Source: Candidatus Bathycorpusculum acetigenes (lineage in GTDB: Archaea > Thermoproteota > Bathyarchaeia > Bathyarchaeales > Bathycorpusculaceae). From it: DNA of 37,939 nt. A program made the position numbers and the translations under genes. Within the stretch, counting starts at the first letter, position 1. Each line of letters begins with the position of its first letter. Of the stretch, positions 1 to 8,462 are shown one piece after another. Under the pieces are notes generated by a model, which did no database searches, was not told the DNA's origin, and was given only the letters and a program-made list of their open reading frames with translations. The stretch is taken from contig WQVG01000009.1 in assembly GCA_009781675.1 (NCBI GenBank), forward strand, positions 1-37,939, written 5' to 3'.

Positions 1-201
1 ATGTTGTTGATTGTTAGGGTTGTTTGTGGGTTTTGTTTTGGCATACATGGTTTATACATTGTTTATACTTATAAGTTTTGCGATTAATGGATGTTTAAAA
101 AATACCGGGAGCTGAATACATACAAACAGACAAACCAGGGTTAAAATGTAAACAGATATTTATCTTATAAAAATATTAAATTGACCAAAGAGAGAGAGGA
201 A

Positions 202-261
202 GTTAGCTTAGAAGCAGATAAAATTTAGAGAGAGAGGGGAAACGTCTGCTTCTAAGCTGAC
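202..261 (+). terminator. Long hairpin with purine-rich loop and T-tract
   Basis: Arms at 202-218 and 245-261 pair over 17 positions with a single G-U. The 26-base loop is dominated by AGAGAGAG, and a similar AGAGAGAGGA lies just before the left arm. The right arm is followed by TTTTTCTTA on the plus strand. This looks like a transcription terminator for something entering from the left edge, but no gene is visible there. A structured RNA or mobile-element end is possible. Confidence 0.4.
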
Positions 262-829
262 TTTTTCTTATAATCATATTTCACCTTGAACCATAAATAT
301 CGATGTGATCACCGTCGACAGCAACAATTTCAATACCACAGAGCTAAAAATAGGTGTTAAGCGGATTCAGCCGCGTGCTAACGTTGAGAGGACATAAAAA
401 TACTTGAGCCATGCCGCCTCGGCGTTAACAGCCAGACCCGCCCAACTTGTCGGGCACATACTGCTTTTCCACACAAGTAACCTAATTTAAAATAAAATAA
501 AAAATGATGCTGGTTCAGCCATACAGTAACAAAACGATAAATGCGTTGTCTTAGGGCGACTTCGAATGCTTTTTCACGCCGATCACAACCACTATCAAAG
601 GTCTTAAAATATAAAATGCTAAATTTTATGGAATTAAAATTTTAGGTTCAAATGTTCAGCATAAATATCATCATAAACGAAATAAAACCATTAGTTTTAA
701 GTTTTTACAAAAAGCGATACCAGCCAGTACTTTTGGGTTTTTAGCGAGATTTGTTGTCATTTAGATACGGAAAACAAGGTGTGCATTGAAAATTAACAAA
801 AAAAGGAAGAAAGAAAAGCAAGACAGCGA

Positions 830-934
830 TTAATGGTGTTTAATGTGTTTATACAAACCTATGGCTATGACCGCAGCAGTTACAGCAATGAGACCTGTGG
901 CTAAAATTTTTTTTCCATGACGATGATGACCCAA
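830..934 (-). CDS. Possible 34-aa membrane peptide with His-rich ends
   Basis: A TTG-started frame of 34 codons encodes a peptide beginning MGHHRHGKK, continuing with an uninterrupted hydrophobic segment of about 18 residues (LATGLIAVTAAVIAIGLY), and ending KHIKHH. A GGTGA sequence lies six bases before the TTG and could act as a Shine-Dalgarno site. The frame has a single-span membrane peptide layout with histidines at both ends. It is short, isolated and of unknown function. An ATG at 918 is in another frame and stops after a few codons. Existence as a gene is uncertain. Confidence 0.3.
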   Translation of the reverse strand: MGHHRHGKKILATGLIAVTAAVIAIGLYKHIKHH

Positions 935-977
935 AAAAAATCACCAAAACATTTGAGGAAAAATTCATTATAAAGTT

Positions 978-1109
978 GTGCTGGTCCAGGTTGCAGTCAC
1001 TTTACAGGGGTTTTTGGCGGCTTGGTACAGTCACAAACTTTTATGGTTAGAATTATTTCCTTTTGTTCTATTAGGTGCTATGTTTGCCCAAAAAAACTCA
1101 CACCATTAA
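978..1109 (+). CDS. Doubtful 43-aa hydrophobic ORF
   Basis: A GTG-started frame encodes a hydrophobic peptide (AAWYSHKLLWLELFPFVLLG in the middle) ending in NSHH. There is no well-placed ribosome binding site; a GAGGA lies about 18 bases upstream. Like the minus-strand micro-ORF next to it, it ends in histidines. It may be chance or the remnant of a membrane protein gene. Confidence 0.15.
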   Translation: MLVQVAVTLQGFLAAWYSHKLLWLELFPFVLLGAMFAQKNSHH

Positions 1110-1362
1110 ACCAGAGACAACCCCGGATGGCAGATATATCTGCAGAGCTGATAAACTAGTTTTCAACACACGGAAAGATTATGATAGACACTACACAGAC
1201 ACCCATTTGACCCAAGCCAGCAGAGCTTGGTAAACGACAGTTATAGTTAGGAGATAGCTTTTTTCTAAAACTTGGATAGCCGTGTGTAGTTTAACTATGA
1301 ATTAGGGAAACCCTTTAAAGCTACTCAGAAAAACTATCTGACTAAGCGGGTAACTCTGCAGC

Positions 1363-2304
1363 ATGGCAAAAGAAGAAAAGAAAAAGCTGACTTTCGATTA
1401 CCGGTCTTCACGGTTTTTTGCACTTCTTTTTCCAATTGTATATATTATAGCCATAGCCATTTTTAGTATCAATTATCACATCATTCCCGGTCCGGAATTT
1501 TTGGTTTTAGCCTTTTTGATTTATGCGGCTTACAATAAAACGACTTGGCGGTTTCTCAAGGATTGGTTACCGTTTATTACTGTGTTTATCTCTTATGAAA
1601 TTACCCGCGGCATAATAGGCAGTATAATCACCCAAGAGGTGTGTCATGCTGGACCATATAACCTTGAAATGATCACATTTGGCAACCAGCTACCCAGCCT
1701 CATACTCCAAAACATCATCCGCTTCCCCGTTCTCGACTATGCAGGCGCCTTCTTCTACTCCCTGCACTTCTTCGCCCCAACCATATTTGCCTACATACTC
1801 TGGAGAGCCAGCCCCCCAAATTACTGGAAATATACAGTAGCATTTGGCATCTGCACCTACGGGGCCCTCATAACGTTTCTATTTTACCCAGTGGCACCAC
1901 CTTGGATTGAAGTGCCCAACGTGATCCGCATACTAACAGAGTCCGTCGACGTCAGTCTAGGCATCCCTGTTTATCGGACAATGTTTGATTTCCTAAGCCC
2001 CAATCCCTTCGCTGCATTCCCCAGTATGCACTCTGCCCTGCCCTTACTTATTTCATTGTTTGCCATTAAAATTTGGAAGAAAAAAGCCCTGCCCGTTCTC
2101 ATCTTCCCCATCGGCGTATGGTTTAGCGCCGTCTATCTAGGTGAACACTACGTAGTAGATGTTTTAGGCGGGATCGCCTACGCTTTGATAGCATTTGTAG
2201 CAGTAGAAAAGCTTTTGCCTCTTTTGACCAAGAAGAATGATTTTCTTAGAAAGTATCTACCTCAGCTCAAACCACCTGAAAAACAGAACACAAAAAAGGA
2301 ATAA
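1363..2304 (+). CDS. PAP2-superfamily integral membrane phosphatase/phosphotransferase
   Basis: This 313-aa polytopic membrane protein belongs to the PAP2 (type 2 phosphatidic acid phosphatase) superfamily. Hydrophobic spans cover most of residues 17-285. The core phosphatase motifs are visible late in the chain: YPVAPPW (175-181), PSMHS (220-224, catalytic His223) and GEHYVVD (260-266, His262 and Asp266). The order and the YPxAPPW element resemble the inositol-phosphotransferase/AUR1-like branch, so the substrate is probably a lipid phosphate or a phospholipid head group at the membrane face. The lysine-rich N and C termini are likely cytoplasmic. It starts at an ATG without a clear ribosome binding site and stands alone. 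The exact substrate cannot be read from the sequence. Confidence 0.8.
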   Translation: MAKEEKKKLTFDYRSSRFFALLFPIVYIIAIAIFSINYHIIPGPEFLVLAFLIYAAYNKTTWRFLKDWLPFITVFISYEITRGIIGSIITQEVCHAGPYNLEMITFGNQLPSLILQNIIRFPVLDYAGAFFYSLHFFAPTIFAYILWRASPPNYWKYTVAFGICTYGALITFLFYPVAPPWIEVPNVIRILTESVDVSLGIPVYRTMFDFLSPNPFAAFPSMHSALPLLISLFAIKIWKKKALPVLIFPIGVWFSAVYLGEHYVVDVLGGIAYALIAFVAVEKLLPLLTKKNDFLRKYLPQLKPPEKQNTKKE

Positions 2305-2810
2305 GGTTTTTGAGGTTGTCGCCTTTGGGTAGCTGGCGTAGTAACAAATAAGAACCGGCTGGACGCAGAGTTGAAGTTGCTGAAATCGACACATTGCATT
2401 GAGACGTTTCGGGATTATTGATGTTGATTTTGTTTCTTTGTTGGTCAAGTTGAAGAAATTGCTTGGAGTTTACTGTTGAGGGCCGGCTTGAAATGTTTGA
2501 ATAGCCATCTTGGTGTTTATTGGGGATGAGGTTGGTTTGTGGGGTGACTAAGCATATGAAGCGGTTGGACTATTGTCTTTGTGCGGCCTAAAATTTTGGA
2601 TTTAATCTGCTTTCTGTAGGGGTATGAAGCTCACGTCCCATATGGAGGTTAACCCTGGAGTTTAGAATAACTTGCCAAATAGACTGTAAAAATATATGAA
2701 AGCATCAGTTGAAAAGCGCAATATTAGCCGTATTAGGCGCTAGTTCCGTTTAGCTGTTGTTGGCATTTCGGTTAGAAAAACCGTCGGTGGAGTATACACC
2801 GTACCAGAGC
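2305..2810. other. Intergenic region, about 500 bases
   Basis: No gene is supported between the PAP2 protein and the convergent hydrolase. At 2748-2762 there is one copy of a GTTTAGCTGTTGTTG sequence that recurs, with small changes, on the other side of the hydrolase gene at 3694-3708 and inverted at 3766-3780. Nothing else is recognised. Confidence 0.5.
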
Positions 2811-3680
2811 TCAAATCAAAAGTTCAGCTAGCCGATCCAAATTGTCAAACATAACGCAGTGTCCTTGCCGAGGAAATACCTCTAGACCAGTTCCCTCAAA
2901 TTTACGTGCTATTCTATATGCGTTGTCCACTGGGCAAGTCTTGTCTTCTACACCATGCCAAATCCACAGCTTGTTGCCGATTCCCTTAAAGGCCTTAAAG
3001 GGGAGGTTCCAGGTTTTTAAAAAAAGTCTGTGTTCTTCAAGCACCGCTCGAACACCATCATTTTGGCGGAATGCTTCGGCCATAGACTGATACATCAGCT
3101 CTATCCAGTTGGGGTTAGAGAAAAACACCAAGTCACGGCTTGAGCACCCATGAAGCATTTGTCGGCCTGTACTAGAACGCAGAAAATCCTCTGAGCAGTC
3201 TGCCTTGAGTATCTGCCGCCGCATGTTTTTCATGGCTAATGCACCTAGTACTGGAAGCTTCATCATATACTTGGCAAGCGGCATATCGTGTGCGGTTGAG
3301 GCATCAAATGGTAAATCGGGCGTACCCACGACTACACCATGGTTTATTCGCTGGGGAAAACAGGCCATATAAGCGAGGGCAAAAGTGCCGCCACCTGACC
3401 AGCCTAAAACGCTGAATTGAGTGATACCTAAGTGATCGGCTAAGAAGTTGAGATCACAATTAAAGTCTTGAATGTTTTTTCGGGGTTTATATGTCGATAG
3501 GCCGTATCCCGGGCGGTCGATTGCTATGATTTTTAGGTTTTGGGTGGAGAACCGTTTTAGGAGAAGAGCTTCTATGCGGCTACTGGCGGTGCCGTGAAAA
3601 TATATGACGGGGACGCCTTTGCCGGCTACAAAGTAGCCCAGTTGTCGTCCGTCAGGTAAAGTGAGTACATGACTGCCCAA
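2811..3680 (-). CDS. Alpha/beta-hydrolase fold protein
   Basis: This 289-aa protein has the full layout of a soluble alpha/beta hydrolase. The oxyanion-hole element is YFHG (27-30). The nucleophile elbow is GWSGG with Ser95. A late acid lies in HGVEDKTCP, and the catalytic His is in GHCVMF close to the C terminus. The helical lid lies roughly between residues 120 and 215. The chain starts at TTG because two in-frame TAG codons directly precede it; a GGAG lies nine bases upstream. It is transcribed away from the phosphodiesterase gene, and the two share a control region with a large inverted repeat. The substrate is unknown; esterase, lipase or haloperoxidase-like activities all use this fold. 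Confidence 0.8.
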   Translation of the reverse strand: MGSHVLTLPDGRQLGYFVAGKGVPVIYFHGTASSRIEALLLKRFSTQNLKIIAIDRPGYGLSTYKPRKNIQDFNCDLNFLADHLGITQFSVLGWSGGGTFALAYMACFPQRINHGVVVGTPDLPFDASTAHDMPLAKYMMKLPVLGALAMKNMRRQILKADCSEDFLRSSTGRQMLHGCSSRDLVFFSNPNWIELMYQSMAEAFRQNDGVRAVLEEHRLFLKTWNLPFKAFKGIGNKLWIWHGVEDKTCPVDNAYRIARKFEGTGLEVFPRQGHCVMFDNLDRLAELLI

Positions 3681-3694
3681 CTACTACAGCTCCA

Positions 3695-3779
3695 TTTAGC
3701 CGTTGCTGTTATTGACTATAAACAGGGACTTGACAAATTTTTTGAACATATAGTCAACCCATAAGCAACAACGGTTAAA
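3695..3779. promoter_or_regulatory. Imperfect inverted repeat between divergent genes
   Basis: The left arm (3695-3720) and right arm (3749-3779) are imperfect inverted copies. Both carry a TTTA-RCCGTTG outer block and an inner TGACTATA/TATAGTCA block. The element lies between the divergent hydrolase and phosphodiesterase genes, just before an AT-rich TATA-like stretch (AAAATTTATA, 3782-3791). It could be a paired operator controlling both genes or a transcribed hairpin. Confidence 0.4.
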
Positions 3780-3835
3780 CTAAAATTTATATTCACCGCA
3801 CCCCATCAGAACTTACCAAACCTCCAGGCATCTAA

Positions 3836-5116
3836 ATGACAACAGGAAAATCTCAAACAGCAGTTAAAACAACCAGCAATAGCTTTGTCTATCCTCAATA
3901 CCACCAAAATTGCATATCAAACATACCCAAACTGATCCTACAGCTACTGGAAATACAAACTGCAGAACATAGCCCGCTTAAAAACCGCATAGAAACCGAG
4001 AGTAGACATAGCAAAATTGTGCTTCTGGTAATCGATGGTTTCGGATTTAGCCACCTCCAAAAACATCAGCAACAAAACCCCTTTCTCTCATCGCTTGCCT
4101 CCAAAGGATCGGTATCACCCATCACAAGTGTGTATCCTTCACAAACAACCAATGCGCTCATGACTCTAAACACGGGATTAACGCCTCAGGAGCATGGAGT
4201 TTTTGAATATTATATCTACCTAAAAGAAGTCGGGGTAGTCAATGCATTACGCTTTGAATGCATTGGCACAAAACAAAGAAAACTCTCAGAGAAAGGATTT
4301 AGCCCAAGTTTGATGTTTAGAGGAAAAAATATTCACCAAACACTCAAAGACAAAGGAGTTCAGACGTTTACACACATACATACAACAAACGCCTCAGGGG
4401 CATGTTCAAAACTGATTTTTGAGGGAAGCACCATAGTACCTGCACAGAAAACCTCCGATTTGATTGTTAACCTCAGAAAAAACCTAGAGAGAGTTGATGA
4501 CGGCTACTTTTTTGTACATCTAGACAGCCTTGACACAATATCGCATGAATATGGACCTAAAAGCGATCAATTCACAGCAGAACTCTCAGCCATAACATAT
4601 CTACTTCAAAAAGAACTTATCGAAAAAATTGACAATAAAGTCGCCAAAGAAACCCTGTTGCTAATAACTGCAGACCACGGCGCTATAGATACCAACCCCA
4701 ATGACATGATTTATCTTAACCGAACCCAAAAACCATTGACTTACTGGCAACACGGAAAAGATCGCAAATGCATCCTACCTACAGGAAGCCCAAGAGACAT
4801 TTTTCTACACATAAAAGAAGAGAAACTCAAAAAAACCAAAGAGGCACTAACTCAACAGATCGGCTCTAAAGCACAAGTGATTGAAACAAGCAAAGCAGCC
4901 GAGGCAGGCTTGTTTGGAATTGGAGAGGCCTCCCACGAATTTTTTGAACGCGCTGGAAACCTGTTGATTCTACCCTACGACAAAGAAACAATTTGGTTTA
5001 GCAACCCTGAGGGAAGAAAAATCACTCTTTTTGGACAACATGGCGGCTTAAACAGCGAAGAAATGCTTGTACCATTTGCCGCTGTAAACTTGGAACACCT
5101 AAGAAATAAACACTAA
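3836..5116 (+). CDS. Type I phosphodiesterase/nucleotide pyrophosphatase family protein
   Basis: This 426-aa protein belongs to the alkaline phosphatase superfamily, type I phosphodiesterase/nucleotide pyrophosphatase branch, which hydrolyses phosphodiester or pyrophosphate bonds with two metal ions. Visible motifs are VIDGFG (metal ligand Asp67), YPSQTTNAL (probable nucleophile Thr104), TGLTPQEHG, HLDSLDTISHEYGP (metal ligands), ITADHG in the second half and GQHGG near the C terminus. There is no signal peptide, so it is probably cytoplasmic. The start is the ATG at 3836; no strong ribosome binding site precedes it, consistent with a short-leader archaeal mRNA. The substrate cannot be told; some archaeal members act on nucleotides or sugar-phosphate intermediates. 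Confidence 0.8.
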   Translation: MTTGKSQTAVKTTSNSFVYPQYHQNCISNIPKLILQLLEIQTAEHSPLKNRIETESRHSKIVLLVIDGFGFSHLQKHQQQNPFLSSLASKGSVSPITSVYPSQTTNALMTLNTGLTPQEHGVFEYYIYLKEVGVVNALRFECIGTKQRKLSEKGFSPSLMFRGKNIHQTLKDKGVQTFTHIHTTNASGACSKLIFEGSTIVPAQKTSDLIVNLRKNLERVDDGYFFVHLDSLDTISHEYGPKSDQFTAELSAITYLLQKELIEKIDNKVAKETLLLITADHGAIDTNPNDMIYLNRTQKPLTYWQHGKDRKCILPTGSPRDIFLHIKEEKLKKTKEALTQQIGSKAQVIETSKAAEAGLFGIGEASHEFFERAGNLLILPYDKETIWFSNPEGRKITLFGQHGGLNSEEMLVPFAAVNLEHLRNKH

Positions 5117-5423
5117 ACACAAGCCGGGTAAAACACCGTCAGGCGCTTAAATTTGCTTTTAGTGTACAATATGCCCGATGATTTCACGCCCAATTCAGCC
5201 ACAAAACAAAGTTTTGGGACGAGGTTAGACGAACCTTGCAACAAGAGTGAGGAAAGGTTCGTCTATTCTCCTTTGACCATGGGTAGTCAAGGGTCAGAAA
5301 TGCTTCATAAGTGAGCACAGAATGTCTTTATAATCGCTGGGTGTTCATCGTGTATGCGTTGCTCAGGGGTTTGGTCTTCATTTCGTCTAAGTCAACATGG
5401 GCAGATATAAAAAGACAGCCGGC
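5117..5423. other. Convergent intergenic region
   Basis: This gap between the phosphodiesterase and modC, which face each other, holds no supported gene. It contains a perfect 12-base inverted repeat described separately (5226-5265). Confidence 0.5.
5226..5265. terminator. 12-bp hairpin between convergent genes
   Basis: TAGACGAACCTT (5226-5237) and AAGGTTCGTCTA (5254-5265) are perfect inverted copies around a 16-base loop. The right arm is followed by TTCTCCTTT. The position between two genes pointing at each other suggests a bidirectional transcription end signal. The long loop and weak T-tract leave other roles open. Confidence 0.4.
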
Positions 5424-6527
5424 TTAGTCAGTTGTGTCTTCAAATACGTTTAGTATTTGTGGGTCAAAGCAAACTTGTACCTTATCGCCGATGCTTAAAC
5501 CTAACGCTTTTACGGTACTCATTGGAAGCCTTGCATGCAGAGGAAAACCGATGTTTATGATTGTTTGTGCAGTGGATCGCATTTGTGTTATCTCAGTCAG
5601 GGTTCCTTCAATATAGTTAGTTAATTCGCCTCTTAAACGGGGGGTATCTGATTTTAACAGTGTAATATCCTCGGGCTTTAGTGTTGCAACAATTTTTTTT
5701 CCTACCAAGTTAGGTGACACTGCCGCATACAGGTTGACACCGTTGATTTCAATCTCTAACAAATCGCTATGCACCCCCAGCGCTCTACCTGCATAAGTGT
5801 TGAAGCCAAGAAACATAGCGACATATCTTGAGGCAGGTTTATCAAAAATCTCTTGGGTGCAACCAATTTGTTCCACATGTTTTTTTCCCATAATTGCGAT
5901 TCTATCAGCCATTACGTAGGCCTCAGACAGGTTGTGGGTAACGTAGACGACGGTGATTTCGAGTTTGCGTAGATAATTTTTGAGTTCTAATTTGAATGAT
6001 TCTCTTAGCTGAGGGTCTACCGCGGAGACCGGTTCGTCGAGGAGCAGAACGTGTGGTTTAGTTGCTAGCGAACGGGCGATGGCGGCGCGTTGTTTTTGTC
6101 CGCCGCTTAGCTGATGGGGGTAATATTTGGCGTATTCCCTCAACCCTATGAAATCAAGGAGGTTATTAGTTTGGGTTTTAACTTCATTGTTAGACAGATG
6201 CAGTGCCCTTAATCCGTATGCCACGTTATCTTCAACGCGCATATGGGGAAATAGAGATACTGTTTGGAAAACGTAGCCTATTTTGCGGTCTGAAGGGTTT
6301 AAATTGATCTTTTTTGTTCCTGCTTGCCCATTTACCAATATACCGTTGATGTGAATTGTGCCACTGTCCTGAGGTATCAAACCTGAAATCAGGTTGAGCA
6401 GGGTGCTTTTTCCGCAACCGTTGGGACCAAGCAGGCAGAGGATTTCTTTTTCCTTCACTTCAAGCGATAAATCTTTGAGAACCACTTTTTCGCCAAAGGA
6501 TTTTGTGAGATGCTTGATTTGTATCAT
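5424..6527 (-). CDS. modC: Molybdate/tungstate ABC transporter ATP-binding protein
   Basis: This 367-aa ABC ATPase powers oxyanion import at the inner face of the membrane. It shows Walker A GPNGCGKS (34-41), the Q-loop glutamine (VFQ, 86-88), the LSGGQ signature (140-144), Walker B LLLDEP (161-166) and the H-loop histidine (VTHN, about 198). The C-terminal 130 residues match the extra regulatory part of the ModC/WtpC group, ending in a TOBE/mop-like oxyanion-binding domain. The start overlaps the permease stop by 4 bases (ATGA), so the two are translationally coupled. Next to moa/moe genes and modA, molybdate or tungstate is the likely cargo. The sequence alone does not separate Mod, Wtp and Tup types. 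Confidence 0.85.
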   Translation of the reverse strand: MIQIKHLTKSFGEKVVLKDLSLEVKEKEILCLLGPNGCGKSTLLNLISGLIPQDSGTIHINGILVNGQAGTKKINLNPSDRKIGYVFQTVSLFPHMRVEDNVAYGLRALHLSNNEVKTQTNNLLDFIGLREYAKYYPHQLSGGQKQRAAIARSLATKPHVLLLDEPVSAVDPQLRESFKLELKNYLRKLEITVVYVTHNLSEAYVMADRIAIMGKKHVEQIGCTQEIFDKPASRYVAMFLGFNTYAGRALGVHSDLLEIEINGVNLYAAVSPNLVGKKIVATLKPEDITLLKSDTPRLRGELTNYIEGTLTEITQMRSTAQTIINIGFPLHARLPMSTVKALGLSIGDKVQVCFDPQILNVFEDTTD

Positions 6528-7405
6528 TTTTTGGCTCCAAATCGTTTTTGCTCCAACAGCTTAACTATAACTAATACTGTAAAAGAGAGGACAATCAATA
6601 TTATCGACAACATGATAGCGCCGGATGGGTTTGAGTAGAGCAGGGTATAGATGGCCAACGGCATTGTTGCGGTTTCACCAGGTAGATTTCCAGCAAACAT
6701 CAAAGTCGCACCGAATTCACCCATAGCTCGGGTCCAAGTCAGTAGAGTTCCAGAAATGATACCACGCATAGTCAGGGGTAACGTTATAGTTAAGAAAACG
6801 CGGATTCGTGAACCACTCAAAATTCTAGCGCTGTTGTAAATATCTGGGTCTTGGTTTTCAAAACCTGTTTTGGCGGCTCTAAATAGAAAAGGGGAGGATA
6901 CAAACACCTCAGCTATGATGACAGCTACAGTGAAACCCGGAAGAGTGATTCCCAAACGGGTTAAAACTGGCCCCAGAACTCCGCGGGGTGCGAAAGCGTA
7001 GAGTAACGCGATACCTGCCACAGCCGGCGGCAACACAATGGGCAGATCCAGTATGGTGTCGATGATTGTTTTTCCTGGGAATTTGCGTGTTGCCATAAAA
7101 TAGGCAGATGGAACCGCCAAGATAAATGTGAGAAGAGCGGCAATTGCTGAGGTGTAGAGGCTGAGTTGAATGGCGCTTATAACTTGCCAATTCTGCAACT
7201 GATCACCAATTTGTGTATGATCAATTTTTAAGAAAATAGACGCTAGCGGTAGAGTGATAAAAATAAAATAGGTGACAACAATGAGTCCAAGTATTACAAT
7301 TGAACTTTTATCGATAAACGAAAAAAGGCGCTTTGACCTTTTTGGCGGTATATCATCTAATACATCAAGCCTTTGGTGATTTGTGTCAGAGCTTGTTTGA
7401 GTCAA
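6524..7405 (-). CDS. modB: Molybdate/tungstate ABC transporter permease
   Basis: This 293-aa permease subunit has a hydrophilic N-terminal tail of about 30 residues and then several membrane spans (first near residues 33-57). The cytoplasmic coupling (EAA-like) loop near residues 185-215 contains SARILSGSRIRVFLTITLPL, where the ATPase docks. The following GEFGATLMFAGN segment is typical of ModB/WtpB permeases. It lies between the binding protein and the ATPase on the same strand and overlaps modC by 4 bases. It would form the homodimeric channel for molybdate or tungstate. Confidence 0.85.
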   Translation of the reverse strand: MTQTSSDTNHQRLDVLDDIPPKRSKRLFSFIDKSSIVILGLIVVTYFIFITLPLASIFLKIDHTQIGDQLQNWQVISAIQLSLYTSAIAALLTFILAVPSAYFMATRKFPGKTIIDTILDLPIVLPPAVAGIALLYAFAPRGVLGPVLTRLGITLPGFTVAVIIAEVFVSSPFLFRAAKTGFENQDPDIYNSARILSGSRIRVFLTITLPLTMRGIISGTLLTWTRAMGEFGATLMFAGNLPGETATMPLAIYTLLYSNPSGAIMLSIILIVLSFTVLVIVKLLEQKRFGAKK

Positions 7406-7449
7406 TCTATATACGCACCAGTTATGAAAAGGGGTTGTTTATACATCTT

Positions 7450-8307
7450 TTAGATGCCGAACCCATAGTATGCAAGCAATGATTGCCCTTGTTGCGATAT
7501 CCAGAAGTCTAGAAATTTCTGTGCAAGCTCTGGTTGGTTTGTTGAGCCTATAATAGCTATGCTGTATATGGCTTTTTGGTTTACCTCAGAGGGTATTTTG
7601 AGAAACTCGGTTGGTTGACCAGACAAAGCACCATAGACACCATCAGAAGCATACACTATACCGGCATCATAAAGACCGGTAGCACCTGAGAGCGCAACTT
7701 GGCCGACAACGTTTTCCACGTTAGACTCATAGGATCTAACATTTTGATAAATGCTGGCGTTGTAATTGATATAGGTACCAGAAATGACATATTGAGGGTT
7801 GCTAGCGTTGCCCCAGGTTGAATCAATTTTCCATATGGTCTGGTTTGCATAGTTACCTGCAGGAACAGAGGGTTCAGCTATGACGAGTTTTACGCCGGGT
7901 TTAGCTAAATCTGCCAGCGAAGTTATGCCTGCAGGGTTACCGGGGGCTAATATGATGGATAGGCTGTTGTTTGTGAAGTCTATGGCGGTGTCTTGGTATA
8001 GTAGGTCGTTGGCTTTTAGTTGGTTGGTCCATTTGTTGTCGGCAGACATGAAGATGTCGCAGGGTGAGCCTTGGGTGATTTGGGTGTAGAGTGCGCCTGA
8101 GGAAGCGGAGTTGATGAGTAAATTGCAGTTGTGGGTTTGTTCGAATTCTTGGGTCATGTTAGCGACGATACTGGTTAGACTGGCAGCTATGAATATGCGC
8201 AATTCAGTGGATGGGCTAGATGCATAGTTGGTATAGATTAGATAGCCGGCAATTGACGCTGATAATAAGATTAATGCTAGGGCTGTTGCGGCAAATGTCT
8301 TATGCAT
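7450..8307 (-). CDS. modA: Molybdate/tungstate-binding protein ModA, membrane-anchored
   Basis: This is the extracytoplasmic solute-binding protein of the transporter. Residues 4-25 form a hydrophobic signal/anchor with no lipobox cysteine. The mature part begins with LRIFIAASLT and continues with SSGALYTQITQG and a PAGNYANQ segment, all typical of the ModA family; serines of ASLT and SSG would coordinate the oxyanion. I chose the ATG at 8307. A GTG three codons upstream (8316) is also in frame. A TATA-like box about 50 bases upstream suggests that modABC has its own promoter although moaC-mogA lies just ahead on the same strand. Metal preference (Mo or W) is not readable. Confidence 0.85.
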   Translation of the reverse strand: MHKTFAATALALILLSASIAGYLIYTNYASSPSTELRIFIAASLTSIVANMTQEFEQTHNCNLLINSASSGALYTQITQGSPCDIFMSADNKWTNQLKANDLLYQDTAIDFTNNSLSIILAPGNPAGITSLADLAKPGVKLVIAEPSVPAGNYANQTIWKIDSTWGNASNPQYVISGTYINYNASIYQNVRSYESNVENVVGQVALSGATGLYDAGIVYASDGVYGALSGQPTEFLKIPSEVNQKAIYSIAIIGSTNQPELAQKFLDFWISQQGQSLLAYYGFGI

Positions 8308-8356
8308 ATAGTCCACACTTATTCGACATTATTATACAGTCATATCGGTTGATTCT

Positions 8357-8367
8357 CATATAAATAT
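8357..8367 (-). promoter_or_regulatory. TATA-like box ahead of modA
   Basis: On the minus strand an AT-rich box (TATTTATATGA) lies about 50 bases before the modA ATG. It would give a start site near 8333 and a short leader. It falls in the 146-base gap between the moaC-mogA fusion and modA, which supports a separate transporter transcript. Confidence 0.35.
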
Positions 8368-8462
8368 TGCTGAAAACAAACACCAAACATCATTTCGCCG
8401 TGTTTGCTAGTTAGGCTAAACTCTTTCATGGAATGCAGGTAAAAAGTTGCATACACCAAAGA

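Larger units (their letters stand above)
1..1362. other. Gene-poor, AT-rich left region
   Basis: No convincing protein gene is seen before the ATG at 1363. The stretch holds a long hairpin (202-261), one copy of a repeated GAGCTGAATACAT sequence (109-121) and two doubtful micro-ORFs (830-934 minus, 978-1109 plus). A short minus-strand reading frame near 286-345 encodes a plausible stretch (EIVAVDGDHIDIYG) but is bounded by stops. It could be the eroded end of a small gene. Confidence 0.5.

Noticed and set aside
191-261. GA-rich repeat as a CRISPR array
   Set aside because: There are only two short GA runs and no regular repeat-spacer spacing; no cas genes are present.
390-618. Long minus-strand frame with no stop
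   Set aside because: No start codon with a ribosome site, and the translated sequence shows no recognisable or fold-like pattern.
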